Assembly: GCA_022402445.1 (NCBI GenBank)
Contig: JAKRSF010000004.1
Span: forward strand, 1 to 63,757
DNA from: Cyanobacteriota bacterium
GTDB taxonomy: Bacteria > Cyanobacteriota > Cyanobacteriia > CACIAM-69d
Length of the DNA: 63,757 nucleotides
Direction: 5' to 3'
The notes below the pieces were generated by a model that was not told the DNA's origin, made no database searches, and was given only the letters and a program-made list of their open reading frames with translations. The translations under genes and the position numbers were made by a program. Positions 8,429 through 18,010 of this stretch are shown one piece after another; positions within the stretch are counted from its first letter, which is position 1; the number at the start of each line of letters is the position of its first letter.

Positions 8429-10543
8429 GTGCAACGCCGCTTCGATCCATCGCCGACCCCCTCCGAGCCGCCCCGCCCGAGCCGCTTCCCCGGCTTTGCC
8501 CCTGGGTTCGATCCCGATGAAGTGCCCCGCTGCAATCACTCGAATAATCCCGCCTTCGCCCAGATTTTGGGGGGGCGGCTGCGGCGGCGACAGGTGCTGC
8601 GGGGGGGGCTTGCGGCGGCGGTGACGGTGCTCTTTGGGCCGTCTCGCCAGGGGGGTGGGGGGCCTGAGGTTGCTAGGGCCGCGATCGCGCCGTCCGCCAC
8701 CGCCAGCAATGCCCAGGGGATGCGGCTGGGCTTTAAGGGGGTCCCCGTGAGCAGCGCCGACACCTTCGTGGTGCCCGAGGGCTACACGGCCCGCTGGTTC
8801 ATCCCCCACGGGGAGCCAATTACGGGGAATTTTCCCGCCTACGGCCTCGACAATTCCGGCGCGGATCAGGGGATGCAGGTGGGCAGCCACCACGACGGGA
8901 TGCACTTCTTCCCCCTCAATGGCAGTTCCACCGAGGGGCTGCTGGTGTTGAACCATGAATACATTGAGCCGCGCTTTTTGCACCGGGCGGCCATGGGGCT
9001 GCCCCTACAGTCGGGATCGGTGCCCCTGCGGGAGGATGGCCGCCGCGAGCCGGATCAGGTGCTCAAGGAGATCAATGCCCATGGGGTGACGGTGGTGCGG
9101 GTCCGTCGCCGGGGGGATGGGTCTTGGATGGTGCTGCGCGATCGCCACAACCGCCGCATTACGGGCCAGACGCCCATGGAAATTGGGGGGCCGGTGCGGG
9201 GGAATGAGGCGCTCAAAACCCGCTACAGCCCCGATGGCACCCGCACGCGCGGCACGCTGAACAATTGCGCCCATGGGGTGACCCCCTGGAATACCTATCT
9301 CACCTGTGAGGAAAACTGGGCGCGTTATTTTCTGAACCGATCGAAGGGGGCGGACGGGAAGCCGGATCTGCCGCGCGAGCAACGGCGCTATGAAATGTCT
9401 ACGGGGGAAATGTCCCGCTATGGCTGGGAGCGAGCGGCGGACGGGGCCGATGGGTTTGTGCGCTTTGATGTGACGCCGACGGGCGATCGCGCGATCGCGG
9501 ACTACCGCAACGAGGCCAATGGCTTTGGTTGGATCGTCGAAATCAACCCCTTTGATCCCGACAGCGTGCCCGTCAAGCGCACGGCCCTGGGGCGGTTTGC
9601 CCATGAGGGAGTTGTGTTTCAGCCCGCGATCGAGGGGCAGCCGGTGGTGTGCTACTCCGGCGACGATTCCGAATTTGAATACATCTACAAATACGTGTCC
9701 GCCGAGCCCTACCGCCAGCGCACCGCCAACGGCAGCCTCCTGGATGAGGGGACGCTCTACGTGGCGAAGTTTAATGAAGACGGCACGGGGGAATGGTTGT
9801 CCCTGGTGTTTGGACAGGGGGCTCTGACGGCGGCCAATGGGTTCCGCGATCAGGCGGATGTGCTGCTCAATACGCGGGCGGCGGCGGATGCGGTGGGGGC
9901 GACGAAGATGGATCGGCCCGAGTGGGGGGCGGTGGATCCGGCCACGGGGGCGGTCTATTTCACCTTGACCAATAATGCGGATCGGACGGCGGAACAGGTG
10001 GACGCGGCCAATCCCCGGCCGGGGAATCGGACGGGGCAGATCATCCGCTGGCGGGAGCGGGGGGATGATCCGACGGCGATCGCGTTCGAGTGGGATCTCT
10101 TTCTGCTGGCGGGGCCGCCGGACAATAGCCGCACCCTTGATGGGCGATCGCTCGATGCCAGTAACCACTTTTCGAGCCCCGATGGCCTGTGGTTTGATGC
10201 CCTGGGTCGCCTGTGGATCCAAACGGATATGAGTGAGAGTGTCCTCAACCAGGGGGACCATGCCCAATACGGCAATAACCAAATGCTGGTGGCGGATCCG
10301 CGATCGGGGGAGGTGCGCCGCTTCCTGACGGGGCCGATCGGCCAGGAGATCACGGGGGTGGTGATGACGCCGGACCAGCGCACGATGTTTGTGAATGTGC
10401 AGCATCCGGGGGCCACTACCCCTGGGCCGGAGTTCGCGGCGGGGCAGGTGCGATCGCGCTGGCCGGAGCAGGTGGACAGCCGCTATCCGCGATCGGCAAC
10501 GGTGATCATCACCAAGGATGATGGGGGCATCATCGGCACCTAA
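8429..10543 (+). CDS. phoX: PhoX-family alkaline phosphatase with Tat signal
   Basis: The 704-residue product is a DUF839/PhoX phosphatase, a calcium/iron-dependent exported enzyme that releases phosphate from organic esters. A twin-arginine signal RRRQVLRGGLAAA lies at about residues 52-64, after an N-terminal extension that keeps the GFDPDEVPRCNHSNNP segment typical of the family. LNHEYI and NNCAHGVTPWNTYLTCEENW carry the conserved metal-site Glu and Cys positions. The start is GTG 8429. A three-unit Pho box lies upstream and the sphR-sphS-phoU genes are 5-10 kb away, so induction by phosphate starvation is likely. Confidence 0.93.
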   Translation: MQRRFDPSPTPSEPPRPSRFPGFAPGFDPDEVPRCNHSNNPAFAQILGGRLRRRQVLRGGLAAAVTVLFGPSRQGGGGPEVARAAIAPSATASNAQGMRLGFKGVPVSSADTFVVPEGYTARWFIPHGEPITGNFPAYGLDNSGADQGMQVGSHHDGMHFFPLNGSSTEGLLVLNHEYIEPRFLHRAAMGLPLQSGSVPLREDGRREPDQVLKEINAHGVTVVRVRRRGDGSWMVLRDRHNRRITGQTPMEIGGPVRGNEALKTRYSPDGTRTRGTLNNCAHGVTPWNTYLTCEENWARYFLNRSKGADGKPDLPREQRRYEMSTGEMSRYGWERAADGADGFVRFDVTPTGDRAIADYRNEANGFGWIVEINPFDPDSVPVKRTALGRFAHEGVVFQPAIEGQPVVCYSGDDSEFEYIYKYVSAEPYRQRTANGSLLDEGTLYVAKFNEDGTGEWLSLVFGQGALTAANGFRDQADVLLNTRAAADAVGATKMDRPEWGAVDPATGAVYFTLTNNADRTAEQVDAANPRPGNRTGQIIRWRERGDDPTAIAFEWDLFLLAGPPDNSRTLDGRSLDASNHFSSPDGLWFDALGRLWIQTDMSESVLNQGDHAQYGNNQMLVADPRSGEVRRFLTGPIGQEITGVVMTPDQRTMFVNVQHPGATTPGPEFAAGQVRSRWPEQVDSRYPRSATVIITKDDGGIIGT

Positions 10544-10559
10544 ACAAATATGGCGTCGG

Positions 10560-10635
10560 GCTGGGCGGGGGATGTCGGTGGGGGCTGGGCGGGGGATGTC
10601 GGTGGGGGCTGGGCAGGGAAACCCTGCCCCTACGG
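10560..10635. repeat. 24-base tandem repeat joined to interspersed palindrome, copy 2
   Basis: The unit GCTGGGCGGGGGATGTCGGTGGGG is repeated with a 24-base period (GCTGGGC at 10560, 10584 and 10608). It ends in the palindrome GGGCAGGGAAACCCTGCCC plus CTACGG, another copy of the dispersed element. It lies between the convergent PhoX and Gfo/Idh genes. Confidence 0.75.
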
Positions 10636-10690
10636 GTTATCGGTTGAGGGAAGGGGATGGTCTGGGTTGTGGGTGAATGGATGACACGCC

Positions 10691-11788
10691 CTAATCGTCT
10701 ACCTCGACCCATGCGCCCCGTTCGTTAGAAAGGTGGGTTAGATCCATCAGGCGCTGGCTGGCGATGCCTTCCGTGAGGGATGGGGCGATCGCGCGGCCCG
10801 CCTCAATGCCCTGGACCCACGCATCCACCACCCGCAAAAAGGGCGCTAAACGGCCATCCTCATAGGTTTTGGGGAATTCGAGGCGATCGGGAATCGGCAC
10901 CGGCTCCAGGGGATTTTTGCCCGTGGCGGCCAGGATTTTGAAGCCATGAACATAGTCCGCCTGGTTGTCGCTGCCCAAGATGGCGGTGCCGCGATCGCCA
11001 TAGACCTCAACCCAATGGCCGCGCCCGTTGTAGGTGGTCGAACTGAGGCACACCTGCACCGGCGTCCCATCCACCAACTCCAGCACCAGATTGCAGATGT
11101 CATCGGACGTGACGGGCCGTAGCTGCCCATCGGCGGGGTCCGGACGCTCCTTGATGGATGTGGTGAGCTTGGCGCTCAGGCGCTGCACCGGCCCGAATAG
11201 CCAGTGGATGTAGTCAAAGGTATGGGAACCGATGGCCCCGAGGGCTCCTCCCCCCTGCTCCCGCTGGGCGTACCAATTCCAGGGGCGGCTGGCGTCGGCG
11301 CGGCTGGCGGCCATCCAGTCAATTTTGATCAGGCGGGTTTGGCCGACAAATCCCTCCGCCAACAGTTCCGCAAACCGCTGCCATGCGGGCACGTAGCGAA
11401 ATTCAAAATCAATGGCCACGATCGCGCCGGTCTCGGTGGCAATGTCCTGGAGCCGCTGGGCCTCGTCCCCATTGAGGGTGATGGGTTTTTCTAGGAGCAC
11501 ATGCTTACCGGCCTTGAGGGCGGCGCGGGCCATGGGGAAGTGCAAAAACGGCGGCGTGGAAATGCTCACGGCCTGCACGTCCGGATGCTCCAGGAGCGCA
11601 TCAAAATTGTTGGAGGCCAGGGGAACCCCATGGGTCGCCGCGATCGCCTCGGCCCGGTTCAGATCCCGGTGATAGATGGCCACCGGTTCCGTGCGGTGGT
11701 GGATCTGAAAGGCGGGCAGATGAATTTTTTGGCCGAAGCCAGTCCCGGCGATCGCAACGCCAAGGGGAGCGGACGGAAAAGCAGCCAT
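10691..11788 (-). CDS. Gfo/Idh/MocA-family NAD(P)-dependent oxidoreductase
   Basis: The 365-residue product has an N-terminal Rossmann fold (GVAIAGTGFGQKIHLPAF, about residues 8-25) and the family motif LLEKPITLNGDEA near residue 95, which places the catalytic Lys-Pro. The C-terminal alpha/beta domain includes GGGALGAIGSHTFDY with the usual catalytic His. Such enzymes oxidise or reduce sugars, inositols or biliverdin. The sequence does not identify the substrate. The ATG at 11788 gives a standard N-terminus; an in-frame start nine codons upstream is possible. It is convergent with phoX. Confidence 0.88.
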   Translation of the reverse strand: MAAFPSAPLGVAIAGTGFGQKIHLPAFQIHHRTEPVAIYHRDLNRAEAIAATHGVPLASNNFDALLEHPDVQAVSISTPPFLHFPMARAALKAGKHVLLEKPITLNGDEAQRLQDIATETGAIVAIDFEFRYVPAWQRFAELLAEGFVGQTRLIKIDWMAASRADASRPWNWYAQREQGGGALGAIGSHTFDYIHWLFGPVQRLSAKLTTSIKERPDPADGQLRPVTSDDICNLVLELVDGTPVQVCLSSTTYNGRGHWVEVYGDRGTAILGSDNQADYVHGFKILAATGKNPLEPVPIPDRLEFPKTYEDGRLAPFLRVVDAWVQGIEAGRAIAPSLTEGIASQRLMDLTHLSNERGAWVEVDD

Positions 11789-11912
11789 AGCAGAACGGGG
11801 ATCGAATGGGATCAAAACGGGATCAACGCGGGTGCATCACCAGCCCATTGTGAAGCGGCCCTGACCCGGATGCAAACCATGGCCCCGCGATCGCCCCTAA
11901 GCGCCACCGTGC

Positions 11913-12611
11913 CTAATAGTCGTAATCCCCATAGCCCCCCTGGCCATTGGGCGATCGCCGCTGGGTGGCAAACTCTGGCGGCGTGCGACCGGGCAAATAG
12001 GTCGGCACCACCCGAATCGGCGGATAGCTCGGCGGATACACCGGCGGATAGGCCGACGGCGGCGGTCCCCCCTGGAGGCGGCGATCGCGCGTCGTACTGG
12101 CAAACACCCCCGCCATCACAATACTGCTCACCGTCAGGACCATGCCCCCCGCCGCCCAGAGCAACCCCTGCAACCAGGACGGCTGCGATGCGCCATCCCC
12201 GCGATCGGCCACAATCCGCGCCACCCGATCCTCCAGGGCCATCGACGCTAGGGTCGTATCCTGGCCGCTCAGGCGCTCCTTGAGCTTGTCAATATCCTGC
12301 CGCTGGACCTTGAGATCCTCCTGGATCTGCGCGATCGCCTCGCGATTTTTCTCCGTTTGGCCCCGCAGTTGCGTTTCTAGCTTTTCAATGGCACTCGGCG
12401 GCATCTGCATCGGCGCGATCGACTCCGCAGGCGGCGGCGGCGGCGGCAACTGGGGCGCATCGAGCCGCTCCTCCCCACCGCCCAAAAAACTAGGCAACTG
12501 CGCCAACTCCGGCCCCGGTGCCCCCAGGGCAATCCACCCCTTCGCCACCGCAAAGGCCACCGAGCCCGTCACCGCACAGCCCGTCAGAAACGCGATCCGA
12601 CTATTTGCCAT
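11913..12611 (-). CDS. Hypothetical membrane protein with coiled coil and Pro/Tyr-rich tail
   Basis: The 232-residue product is not recognised as a named family. It has an N-terminal hydrophobic segment (about residues 7-27), a Pro-rich linker (PPPPPPAESIAP) and a coiled coil (about 75-130, IEKLETQLRGQTEKNREAI). A second membrane segment follows (about 150-175), then a short Pro/Tyr-rich tail ending GYGDYDY. The layout suggests a bitopic or hairpin envelope protein with an extracytoplasmic coiled coil. The ATG at 12611 is preferred to one 18 codons upstream because the hydrophobic segment starts directly after it. Function is unknown. Confidence 0.6.
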   Translation of the reverse strand: MANSRIAFLTGCAVTGSVAFAVAKGWIALGAPGPELAQLPSFLGGGEERLDAPQLPPPPPPAESIAPMQMPPSAIEKLETQLRGQTEKNREAIAQIQEDLKVQRQDIDKLKERLSGQDTTLASMALEDRVARIVADRGDGASQPSWLQGLLWAAGGMVLTVSSIVMAGVFASTTRDRRLQGGPPPSAYPPVYPPSYPPIRVVPTYLPGRTPPEFATQRRSPNGQGGYGDYDY

Positions 12612-12879
12612 ATTCCTTCGCCTAGCCCTTGCTGCCTCTGAAACGGGATGTGAATGACCGTCCAATGACCGTCAACTGCCTGGATTTTGCCCAATTTTCC
12701 CACGGTTTGCCGTGGGCGGCGGCGGCCAGGGGCTGGGCAGCAGTTTTCCCAACGCTCGGTTCCCCCCAAAGGCCGATGGCCATGGCCATTACCGCCCTTA
12801 TGCTAGCGGACCCCCCCGGAAAACGGTAGTCAAACGCACCCCCATCCCGCCGCCCCCTACGGATCTTGCCCCGGCTGCC

Positions 12880-14043
12880 CTAGTCCGCCTGCAACAGCAA
12901 TTCCGCGATCGCGCGGCCCTCCTCCGTCTCATCGGGGCGCAGCACCTGGCGCGTATCCGTAATCAACCAATCCAGCGCCGCCGCCTGCACATCAATCGTC
13001 GCCCCCGTCTTATCCACGCAGTAGCGGCCAAACACCAGCTTATCCACCAGGCGCACCCCCGGCCCCAGGCGCGAATATTCAAAAATCACGCTATTTTCCA
13101 CCGTCGCGCCGCTGCAAATGTGGCAATTTTGGCCGATCGCGGTGGGGCCAATAATCGTCGCCCCATCCTCAATCCGCGTCATGCTGCCGATGTAGACCGG
13201 CCCGCGCACATCCACCCGATCCCAATTCACCGACACATTCAGGCCCGTATGGATCCCTGGCCGCACCTGCCGCCCCGGAATCTCCACATTTTTCACTTCT
13301 CCCGCCAGCACACTGCGGATCGCCCGCCAATAGTCCGGCACCTTGCCGATATCCACCCACTGGAAGTCCATCGACACCCCATAGAAGGGCGCATTCATCT
13401 CCACCAGTTTCGGGAACAGGTCGCCGCCAATGTCGTACTCGCACCCGGCGGGAATGTAGTCAAAAATCTCGGGCTCAAAAATGTAAATGCCCGTGTTGAT
13501 ATCCGTGCTGAGGGCCTCTTCCACCGAGGGTTTTTCCTGAAAGGCGCGGATCCGTCCGTCCTCATCCGTCACCACCACGCCATAGCTCGACACCTCCTCG
13601 CGCGGTACGGATTTCATCACGATCGTGGCGATCGCCCCCCGCTGCCGATGAAATTCCAGGGCCGCCGTCAGATCCAGATCAATCAACGCATCGCCGCACA
13701 GCACCACAAACGTCTCATCAAAAAAGGGATGAAAATCCTGGATGCGCCGCAGGCCCCCCGCCGACCCCAACGCCTTGCCGATCAGTTCCCCATCCTGGAC
13801 ATAGCCCTCGAAGGAGTAGCCAATTTCCACGCCAAAGCGCTGCCCATCGCGGAAATAGTCCTCAATTTCCTTCGCCAGGTGGCTGACATTCACCATGATT
13901 TGGTCAAAGCCATGCTTGCGCAGCAGCTCCAGCAGAAATTCCATTACCGGCTTTTGCAGGATGGGAATCAGGGGCTTGGGGATGGTGAAGGTGATGGGAC
14001 GGACTCGCGTTCCCTTACCGGCGGCAAGGATCATGGCTTTCAT
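12880..14043 (-). CDS. Sugar-phosphate nucleotidyltransferase (mannose-1-phosphate guanylyltransferase-like)
   Basis: The 387-residue product has an N-terminal nucleotidyltransferase domain with AGKGTRVRPITFTIPKPLIP (residues 8-27) and LCGDALIDLDL (Mg-binding Asp). A C-terminal left-handed beta-helix of hexapeptide repeats (about 260-360) follows, with RIEDGATIIGPTAIGQNCHI. This two-domain layout fits GDP-mannose or glucose-1-phosphate pyrophosphorylases that supply sugar nucleotides for glycans and lipids. The exact nucleotide and sugar cannot be told from the sequence. No other glycan gene is adjacent. Confidence 0.9.
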   Translation of the reverse strand: MKAMILAAGKGTRVRPITFTIPKPLIPILQKPVMEFLLELLRKHGFDQIMVNVSHLAKEIEDYFRDGQRFGVEIGYSFEGYVQDGELIGKALGSAGGLRRIQDFHPFFDETFVVLCGDALIDLDLTAALEFHRQRGAIATIVMKSVPREEVSSYGVVVTDEDGRIRAFQEKPSVEEALSTDINTGIYIFEPEIFDYIPAGCEYDIGGDLFPKLVEMNAPFYGVSMDFQWVDIGKVPDYWRAIRSVLAGEVKNVEIPGRQVRPGIHTGLNVSVNWDRVDVRGPVYIGSMTRIEDGATIIGPTAIGQNCHICSGATVENSVIFEYSRLGPGVRLVDKLVFGRYCVDKTGATIDVQAAALDWLITDTRQVLRPDETEEGRAIAELLLQAD

Positions 14044-14492
14044 GGGCGTTCTCCCGAGGGGTGATTGTTTGGGTTGCGGTCGGTTCAGAAACGGAGGATC
14101 CGGGGATCATCTAGGGGCATGGTGGGGGATGCCGGGGCCGCGATCGCGCCGTGCTTGGGACCGATGACAGGCCGCGATCGCGCCCTAGGGGGCCGAGGGC
14201 GAGGGCTGCCCGGTCCTGCGGTAGCCAGCAATGACCCCCCAAGGTCCGCAGTACGGAGATGGCTCCACGGGGCATCGGCGCAACGGATGCCCCCAGGGGG
14301 GACCGGATGGGAAATGGACCAGACGCCGCTGATCGGGGGATCGGAGGGCATGGCATCACGATAATCGCCCGCTATTCTAGCGGCGAATAGTTGATGGCAA
14401 TAATGAATGGCGAATGGAATCACCCACGGCACCGGTGTTCTCCGTTGCCTTGAGGGGGGCGGGGGGGCGGGGCAGGGGCTCAGGGAGGGGCA
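14044..14492. other. Intergenic region between divergent genes
   Basis: These 449 bases separate the nucleotidyltransferase gene (minus) from the AEC transporter gene (plus). All open frames look like shadows of GC-rich DNA. A purine-rich ribosome-binding site (GGGAGGGGC) lies just before 14493. I see no other element. Confidence 0.4.
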
Positions 14493-15470
14493 ATGGCGGG
14501 ATGGACGGAGCTGGTGCTGCTGTACGGCAAGCTGGTGGGGGGGGTGGGCCTGGGCTGGGGGCTCGGGCGCGGGCTGCCGGGGCCGATCGCGGCGCGCCTA
14601 GCGTCAAATCTGGGCAAGTTTTTGTATTGGTTGGGCATTCCCGTCAGTTGTGTGGCCTTTGTGCGGCGGGCGGAACTGACGGGGGATCTGTGGCGCGGGG
14701 CGATTGTGGCCTGGGGGGCGGTGGCCCTGGCGTTGGTGCTGGCGACGGTGTGGATGTGGGGGGGCGATCGCGGCGCGGCTTCTGGCCATGGCAACGGTGA
14801 CGACGGGGGGAGCCTGTGGCGATCGCGCGGCAGCCGGGGCAGCTTTTATCTGGTGGCCGCCTTTGGCAACACGGGCTATCTGGGCTTTCCGGTGGCGTTG
14901 GCGGTGGTGGGCGAACGGTTCTTTAGCTGGTCCTTGATCTACGACCTGCTGGGGACCACCCTGGGGGCCTACGGCCTTGGCTCGGCACTGGCGGCGAAAC
15001 TCGGCGGCCAGTCCGTCAGTGTGGGGCGCGTCCTGGCGGCGGGATTGCTTAATCCCACGATTCTGGGGGTGGGCCTGGGGCTCGCGTCGCGGCCCGTGGG
15101 GTTGCCGATCGCTATCGAAGAAGCCCTGCAACTGGCCGCGTGGATCGTCATTGCCCTGGCCCTAGGGTTGATCGGCCTGCGGCTGGCAACCTTGCCCATG
15201 GGGCGATCGCTCAGCCGCGCCCTGCCCGCCCTGGCCCTCAAAATGCTGGTGGTGCCCCTGGCGATCGGCCTGGGGTTAACGGCGGTGGGCTGGACCGGCC
15301 CCGCTCGGCTGGCCCTCGTCCTCCAGGCCGCCATGCCCCCCGCCTTTGCCACCCTGGTCCTGTCGGAAACCTACGGCCTCGATCGCGACCTGGCCGCTGC
15401 GGGGGTGGCTGGCGGTGCGATCGCCCTGCTGATCCTGCTGCCCCTGTGGCTGACGCTCTTTGCGCCCTAA
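14493..15470 (+). CDS. AEC-family (auxin efflux carrier-type) membrane transporter
   Basis: The 325-residue product is almost wholly hydrophobic, with about ten predicted membrane segments. The pattern YLVAAFGNTGYLGFPVALAV followed by a second half ending in VLQAAMPPAFATLVLSE is characteristic of the AEC (PF03547) family. Members export organic acids or related compounds. Substrate is unknown. The ATG at 14493 follows a GGGAGGGGC ribosome-binding site. The gene converges on phoU with a 23-base gap. Confidence 0.85.
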   Translation: MAGWTELVLLYGKLVGGVGLGWGLGRGLPGPIAARLASNLGKFLYWLGIPVSCVAFVRRAELTGDLWRGAIVAWGAVALALVLATVWMWGGDRGAASGHGNGDDGGSLWRSRGSRGSFYLVAAFGNTGYLGFPVALAVVGERFFSWSLIYDLLGTTLGAYGLGSALAAKLGGQSVSVGRVLAAGLLNPTILGVGLGLASRPVGLPIAIEEALQLAAWIVIALALGLIGLRLATLPMGRSLSRALPALALKMLVVPLAIGLGLTAVGWTGPARLALVLQAAMPPAFATLVLSETYGLDRDLAAAGVAGGAIALLILLPLWLTLFAP

Positions 15471-15493
15471 TGCCTAATGCCTAACCTAATTCC

Positions 15494-16171
15494 CTAGCCC
15501 CGCCGCCCCGTCACGATGTAGGACGCCCGCTGGGCAATATTGGTCGCATGGTCCGCCATCCGTTCCAGGTGACGAATCGCCAACACCAGCAGCACGATCG
15601 GCTCCACCGGCCCCACCACATCCCGCTGGTGCGCCAGACGCTCATAGAGGCGATCGTGGTCATCATCCACCGCATCGTCCTCCCCCTTGAGCCGCGCCCC
15701 CGCCGTCGGATCGAGCTCCACCAGGGCCGCCAAACTCAAGGCCACCATCCCCTGGGCGCGGCGGGCCATGGCCTCCACCTCCGGCAGACAGGGGTGGGGC
15801 GGATAGGGAAACAATTTCACGCCAATTTCCGCCAAATCCTGGGCATAGTCGCCAATGCGCTCTAGATCGCGCACCAACTGCATCAGGGCGCTGAGCCAGC
15901 GGCAGTCCTCCGCCACGGGGGCGTTGAGGGTCATGGTGACCACGCAGTCAAATTCGATTTGCCGATAGAATTCGTCGATGCGCTTTTCGAGGGATTTGAT
16001 CCGTTCTAGGGCTCCCAAATCCCGCGCAAAGAGTGCCCGGTTGCTCCAGCGCATGGACTCTTCCACGAGGGCTCCCATCCGCAATACATCCTGGCCGACG
16101 CGCTTAATCTTTCGCTCGACCACCGATAGTTTCAATCCGGTTGCTGGGGGGGTGGGTTGGATGGCGACCAT
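15494..16171 (-). CDS. phoU: Phosphate signalling regulator PhoU (SphU)
   Basis: The 225-residue product has the two three-helix PhoU repeats. Acidic metal-binding signatures are DLERIGDYAQDLAEI (about residue 105) and HLERMADHATNIAQR (about 205). PhoU links the Pst transporter to the histidine kinase and keeps the Pho regulon off when phosphate is ample; in cyanobacteria the protein is called SphU. The ATG at 16171 gives the usual family length. Upstream on the same strand lie sphS and sphR, so the order is sphR-sphS-phoU, with a 468-base gap before phoU. No pst transporter gene is in the window. Confidence 0.92.
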   Translation of the reverse strand: MVAIQPTPPATGLKLSVVERKIKRVGQDVLRMGALVEESMRWSNRALFARDLGALERIKSLEKRIDEFYRQIEFDCVVTMTLNAPVAEDCRWLSALMQLVRDLERIGDYAQDLAEIGVKLFPYPPHPCLPEVEAMARRAQGMVALSLAALVELDPTAGARLKGEDDAVDDDHDRLYERLAHQRDVVGPVEPIVLLVLAIRHLERMADHATNIAQRASYIVTGRRG

Positions 16172-16639
16172 GGGATCTGTTCCGCTGGGTGGATTGACGA
16201 TGGGGGGCGGCGCGATCGCGCCTTGGCTCCTTGGCCTCTGGGGCTGGTGTCTGGGGCTCAATCGCAACGGCACTGCCCCCCTAGATTGGGATGTCCTCGG
16301 GGGAGGTGGGGGGCCGGACACGGGCTTAAATCAGGTCAGCTTCGGACGGAAACGGGGGCATATGGGGGCTAACGGGGCGATCGCGGCGGGTGGGTTTTGG
16401 AGCCCATTTCTAAGTACCCAAAATCGTGGGACTACTCCCATGGTATAGTCCGCAAAAAGATTGTGTAAAGATCGGTAAATTCCGTTTAGATAAATTTAAC
16501 CTCCCCTTAGGAAGGTCCGATGATTTCATCCCTTAGGGGGGGATGATTTTAGGGGGTTTCAGTAGCAATGGCGACGGTTTTTGGGGCAGGAATTCTTGAG
16601 GGGAAGGGTGCCCATGGCGATCGCCGTCGGGGGGATGGG
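16172..16639. other. Intergenic gap between sphS and phoU
   Basis: These 468 bases hold no supported gene. An AT-rich stretch at 16455-16515 contains TTTAACCT (16495-16502), an exact Pho-box unit, with weaker units 11 bases on either side (16484 and 16506). It reads away from phoU, so its role is doubtful. Imperfect repeats of CCCTTAGG(G/A) occur at 16505-16555. Confidence 0.4.
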
Positions 16640-18010
16640 TTAGGGGAGATCGTCCGGCTCGTCCGGGGGGTCATCGGGGGGCGGACAGGGAAGGCGCACC
16701 TGCATCCAGGCTCCGGCGTCGGGGTGGTTGCGGGCGCGGATGGAGCCCCCGTGGAATAGGGCAATTTGCTGGGCGATCGCGAGGCCGAGGCCACTGCCGG
16801 TGCTGCGGGCTTCGAGGGCGAGGCGGGCGGGGGTGTCGGTTTGGGGGGGGCGGGCGCGGGAGGGATCGCCGCGATAGAGCCGATCAAAAATGTGGGGCAG
16901 ATCGTCGGGGCTGATGCCTTGCCCCTGGTCAATGAGGTCAACGCGGGCGTAGTGCCGTCCGTCCTCGGTGGCTTCGATCGCCAGGTCGATGCGGATGGTG
17001 CTGCCCTTGGGGCTGTATTTGATGGCGTTGTCGATGAGGTTGATGAAGAGGCGGTAGAGCTTGCCGCCGTGGCCCGCGATCCAGAGTTCCTCGGGGCCGC
17101 TGTAGGCGCACTGGAGTTCCTTGCGATCGCTCAGGGGGGTCAGGGCATTCCAGACGCTGCTGAGCAGGCTGGGCAGGTCCGTCGGTTCCGCCTCGGGGGC
17201 CAGGGTGCGATCGCGGTCCAGTTGCGTCAGATCTAGCCAATCCCGCACGAAGGCCATCAGCCGCTGCACCTCCGGCAGGGCGCGATCAACCCATTCCCGC
17301 AGGGGGGGCTCCAGGCGCTCCTGTAGGGTTTCAAAGACCAGGTGGATGGAGGTGAGGGGGGTGCGCAGTTCGTGGGCCAGGTCGCTGGTGAGGCGATCGC
17401 GGCTGCGTTCGAGATCAATGATCGCCTGTCGATTTTCCAGGAACACCACCGCATCCCCATTGGGCAGCAGTTCCGCCCGCCCCGCCAGGGCAATGCCGTC
17501 ATCCCGCAGGGGGCGATCGCCCAGGGTGGCCAGGGGATTGGCGCTGATGTCCCCCACCTCCACCGCATGGTAGGTCCAGGCCCGTTCACTGGGGCGATGC
17601 TGCTCCCGCGCCCGCTGCACCAGGCGATCCAACTCATAGGACCGCACCACCTCGATCAGCAGCCGCTGCCGCTCCAACTGCTCCGGGGCAATTCTCAGGA
17701 GCGATCGCGCCGCCCCATTGCACCACACCAGCACATTGTCTTGATCCACCAGCAGCGTCGCCAGGGGAGAGCTTTCGAGGATCCGCTGCCAGCTTTGGAG
17801 TTCCGTGGCCAGCCGCTGCTGCTGCTCGCGCGCCTCGGTGACCCCCCGCCGCACCAGCGATTCCAGGGACAGATCCACCTGGGACGTGTCCGCCGACAGC
17901 ACCATCAAACTCTGGACGATGCGCCGATGCGATCGCCACCGCTGCCAGCCCCAGAACGCCAACCCCGGCCCCAGGCCCAGCGCAAAACTCAGTAGGTCGA
18001 ACCTAACCAA
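16640..18010 (-). CDS. sphS: Phosphate-sensing histidine kinase SphS (PhoR-type)
   Basis: The 456-residue product has a short hydrophobic N-terminus (FDLLSFALGLGPGLAFWGW), a PAS-like domain (about residues 70-180) and a kinase core. The H-box is SDLAHELRTPLTS with His213. The ATPase motifs are NLIDNAIKYSPKG, DQGQGI and GSGLGLAIAQQI. Cyanobacterial SphS has this single membrane-associated segment and PAS domain. Start: TTG at 18010 overlaps the sphR stop by eight bases (TTGGTTAG), a typical coupled start; longer frames upstream only retranslate sphR. It phosphorylates SphR and is restrained by PhoU. Confidence 0.9.
   Translation of the reverse strand: MVRFDLLSFALGLGPGLAFWGWQRWRSHRRIVQSLMVLSADTSQVDLSLESLVRRGVTEAREQQQRLATELQSWQRILESSPLATLLVDQDNVLVWCNGAARSLLRIAPEQLERQRLLIEVVRSYELDRLVQRAREQHRPSERAWTYHAVEVGDISANPLATLGDRPLRDDGIALAGRAELLPNGDAVVFLENRQAIIDLERSRDRLTSDLAHELRTPLTSIHLVFETLQERLEPPLREWVDRALPEVQRLMAFVRDWLDLTQLDRDRTLAPEAEPTDLPSLLSSVWNALTPLSDRKELQCAYSGPEELWIAGHGGKLYRLFINLIDNAIKYSPKGSTIRIDLAIEATEDGRHYARVDLIDQGQGISPDDLPHIFDRLYRGDPSRARPPQTDTPARLALEARSTGSGLGLAIAQQIALFHGGSIRARNHPDAGAWMQVRLPCPPPDDPPDEPDDLP

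Noticed and set aside
16484-16513. Pho box between sphS and phoU
   Set aside because: Only one of three 11-base-phased units matches well, and it reads away from phoU with no plus-strand gene to control.
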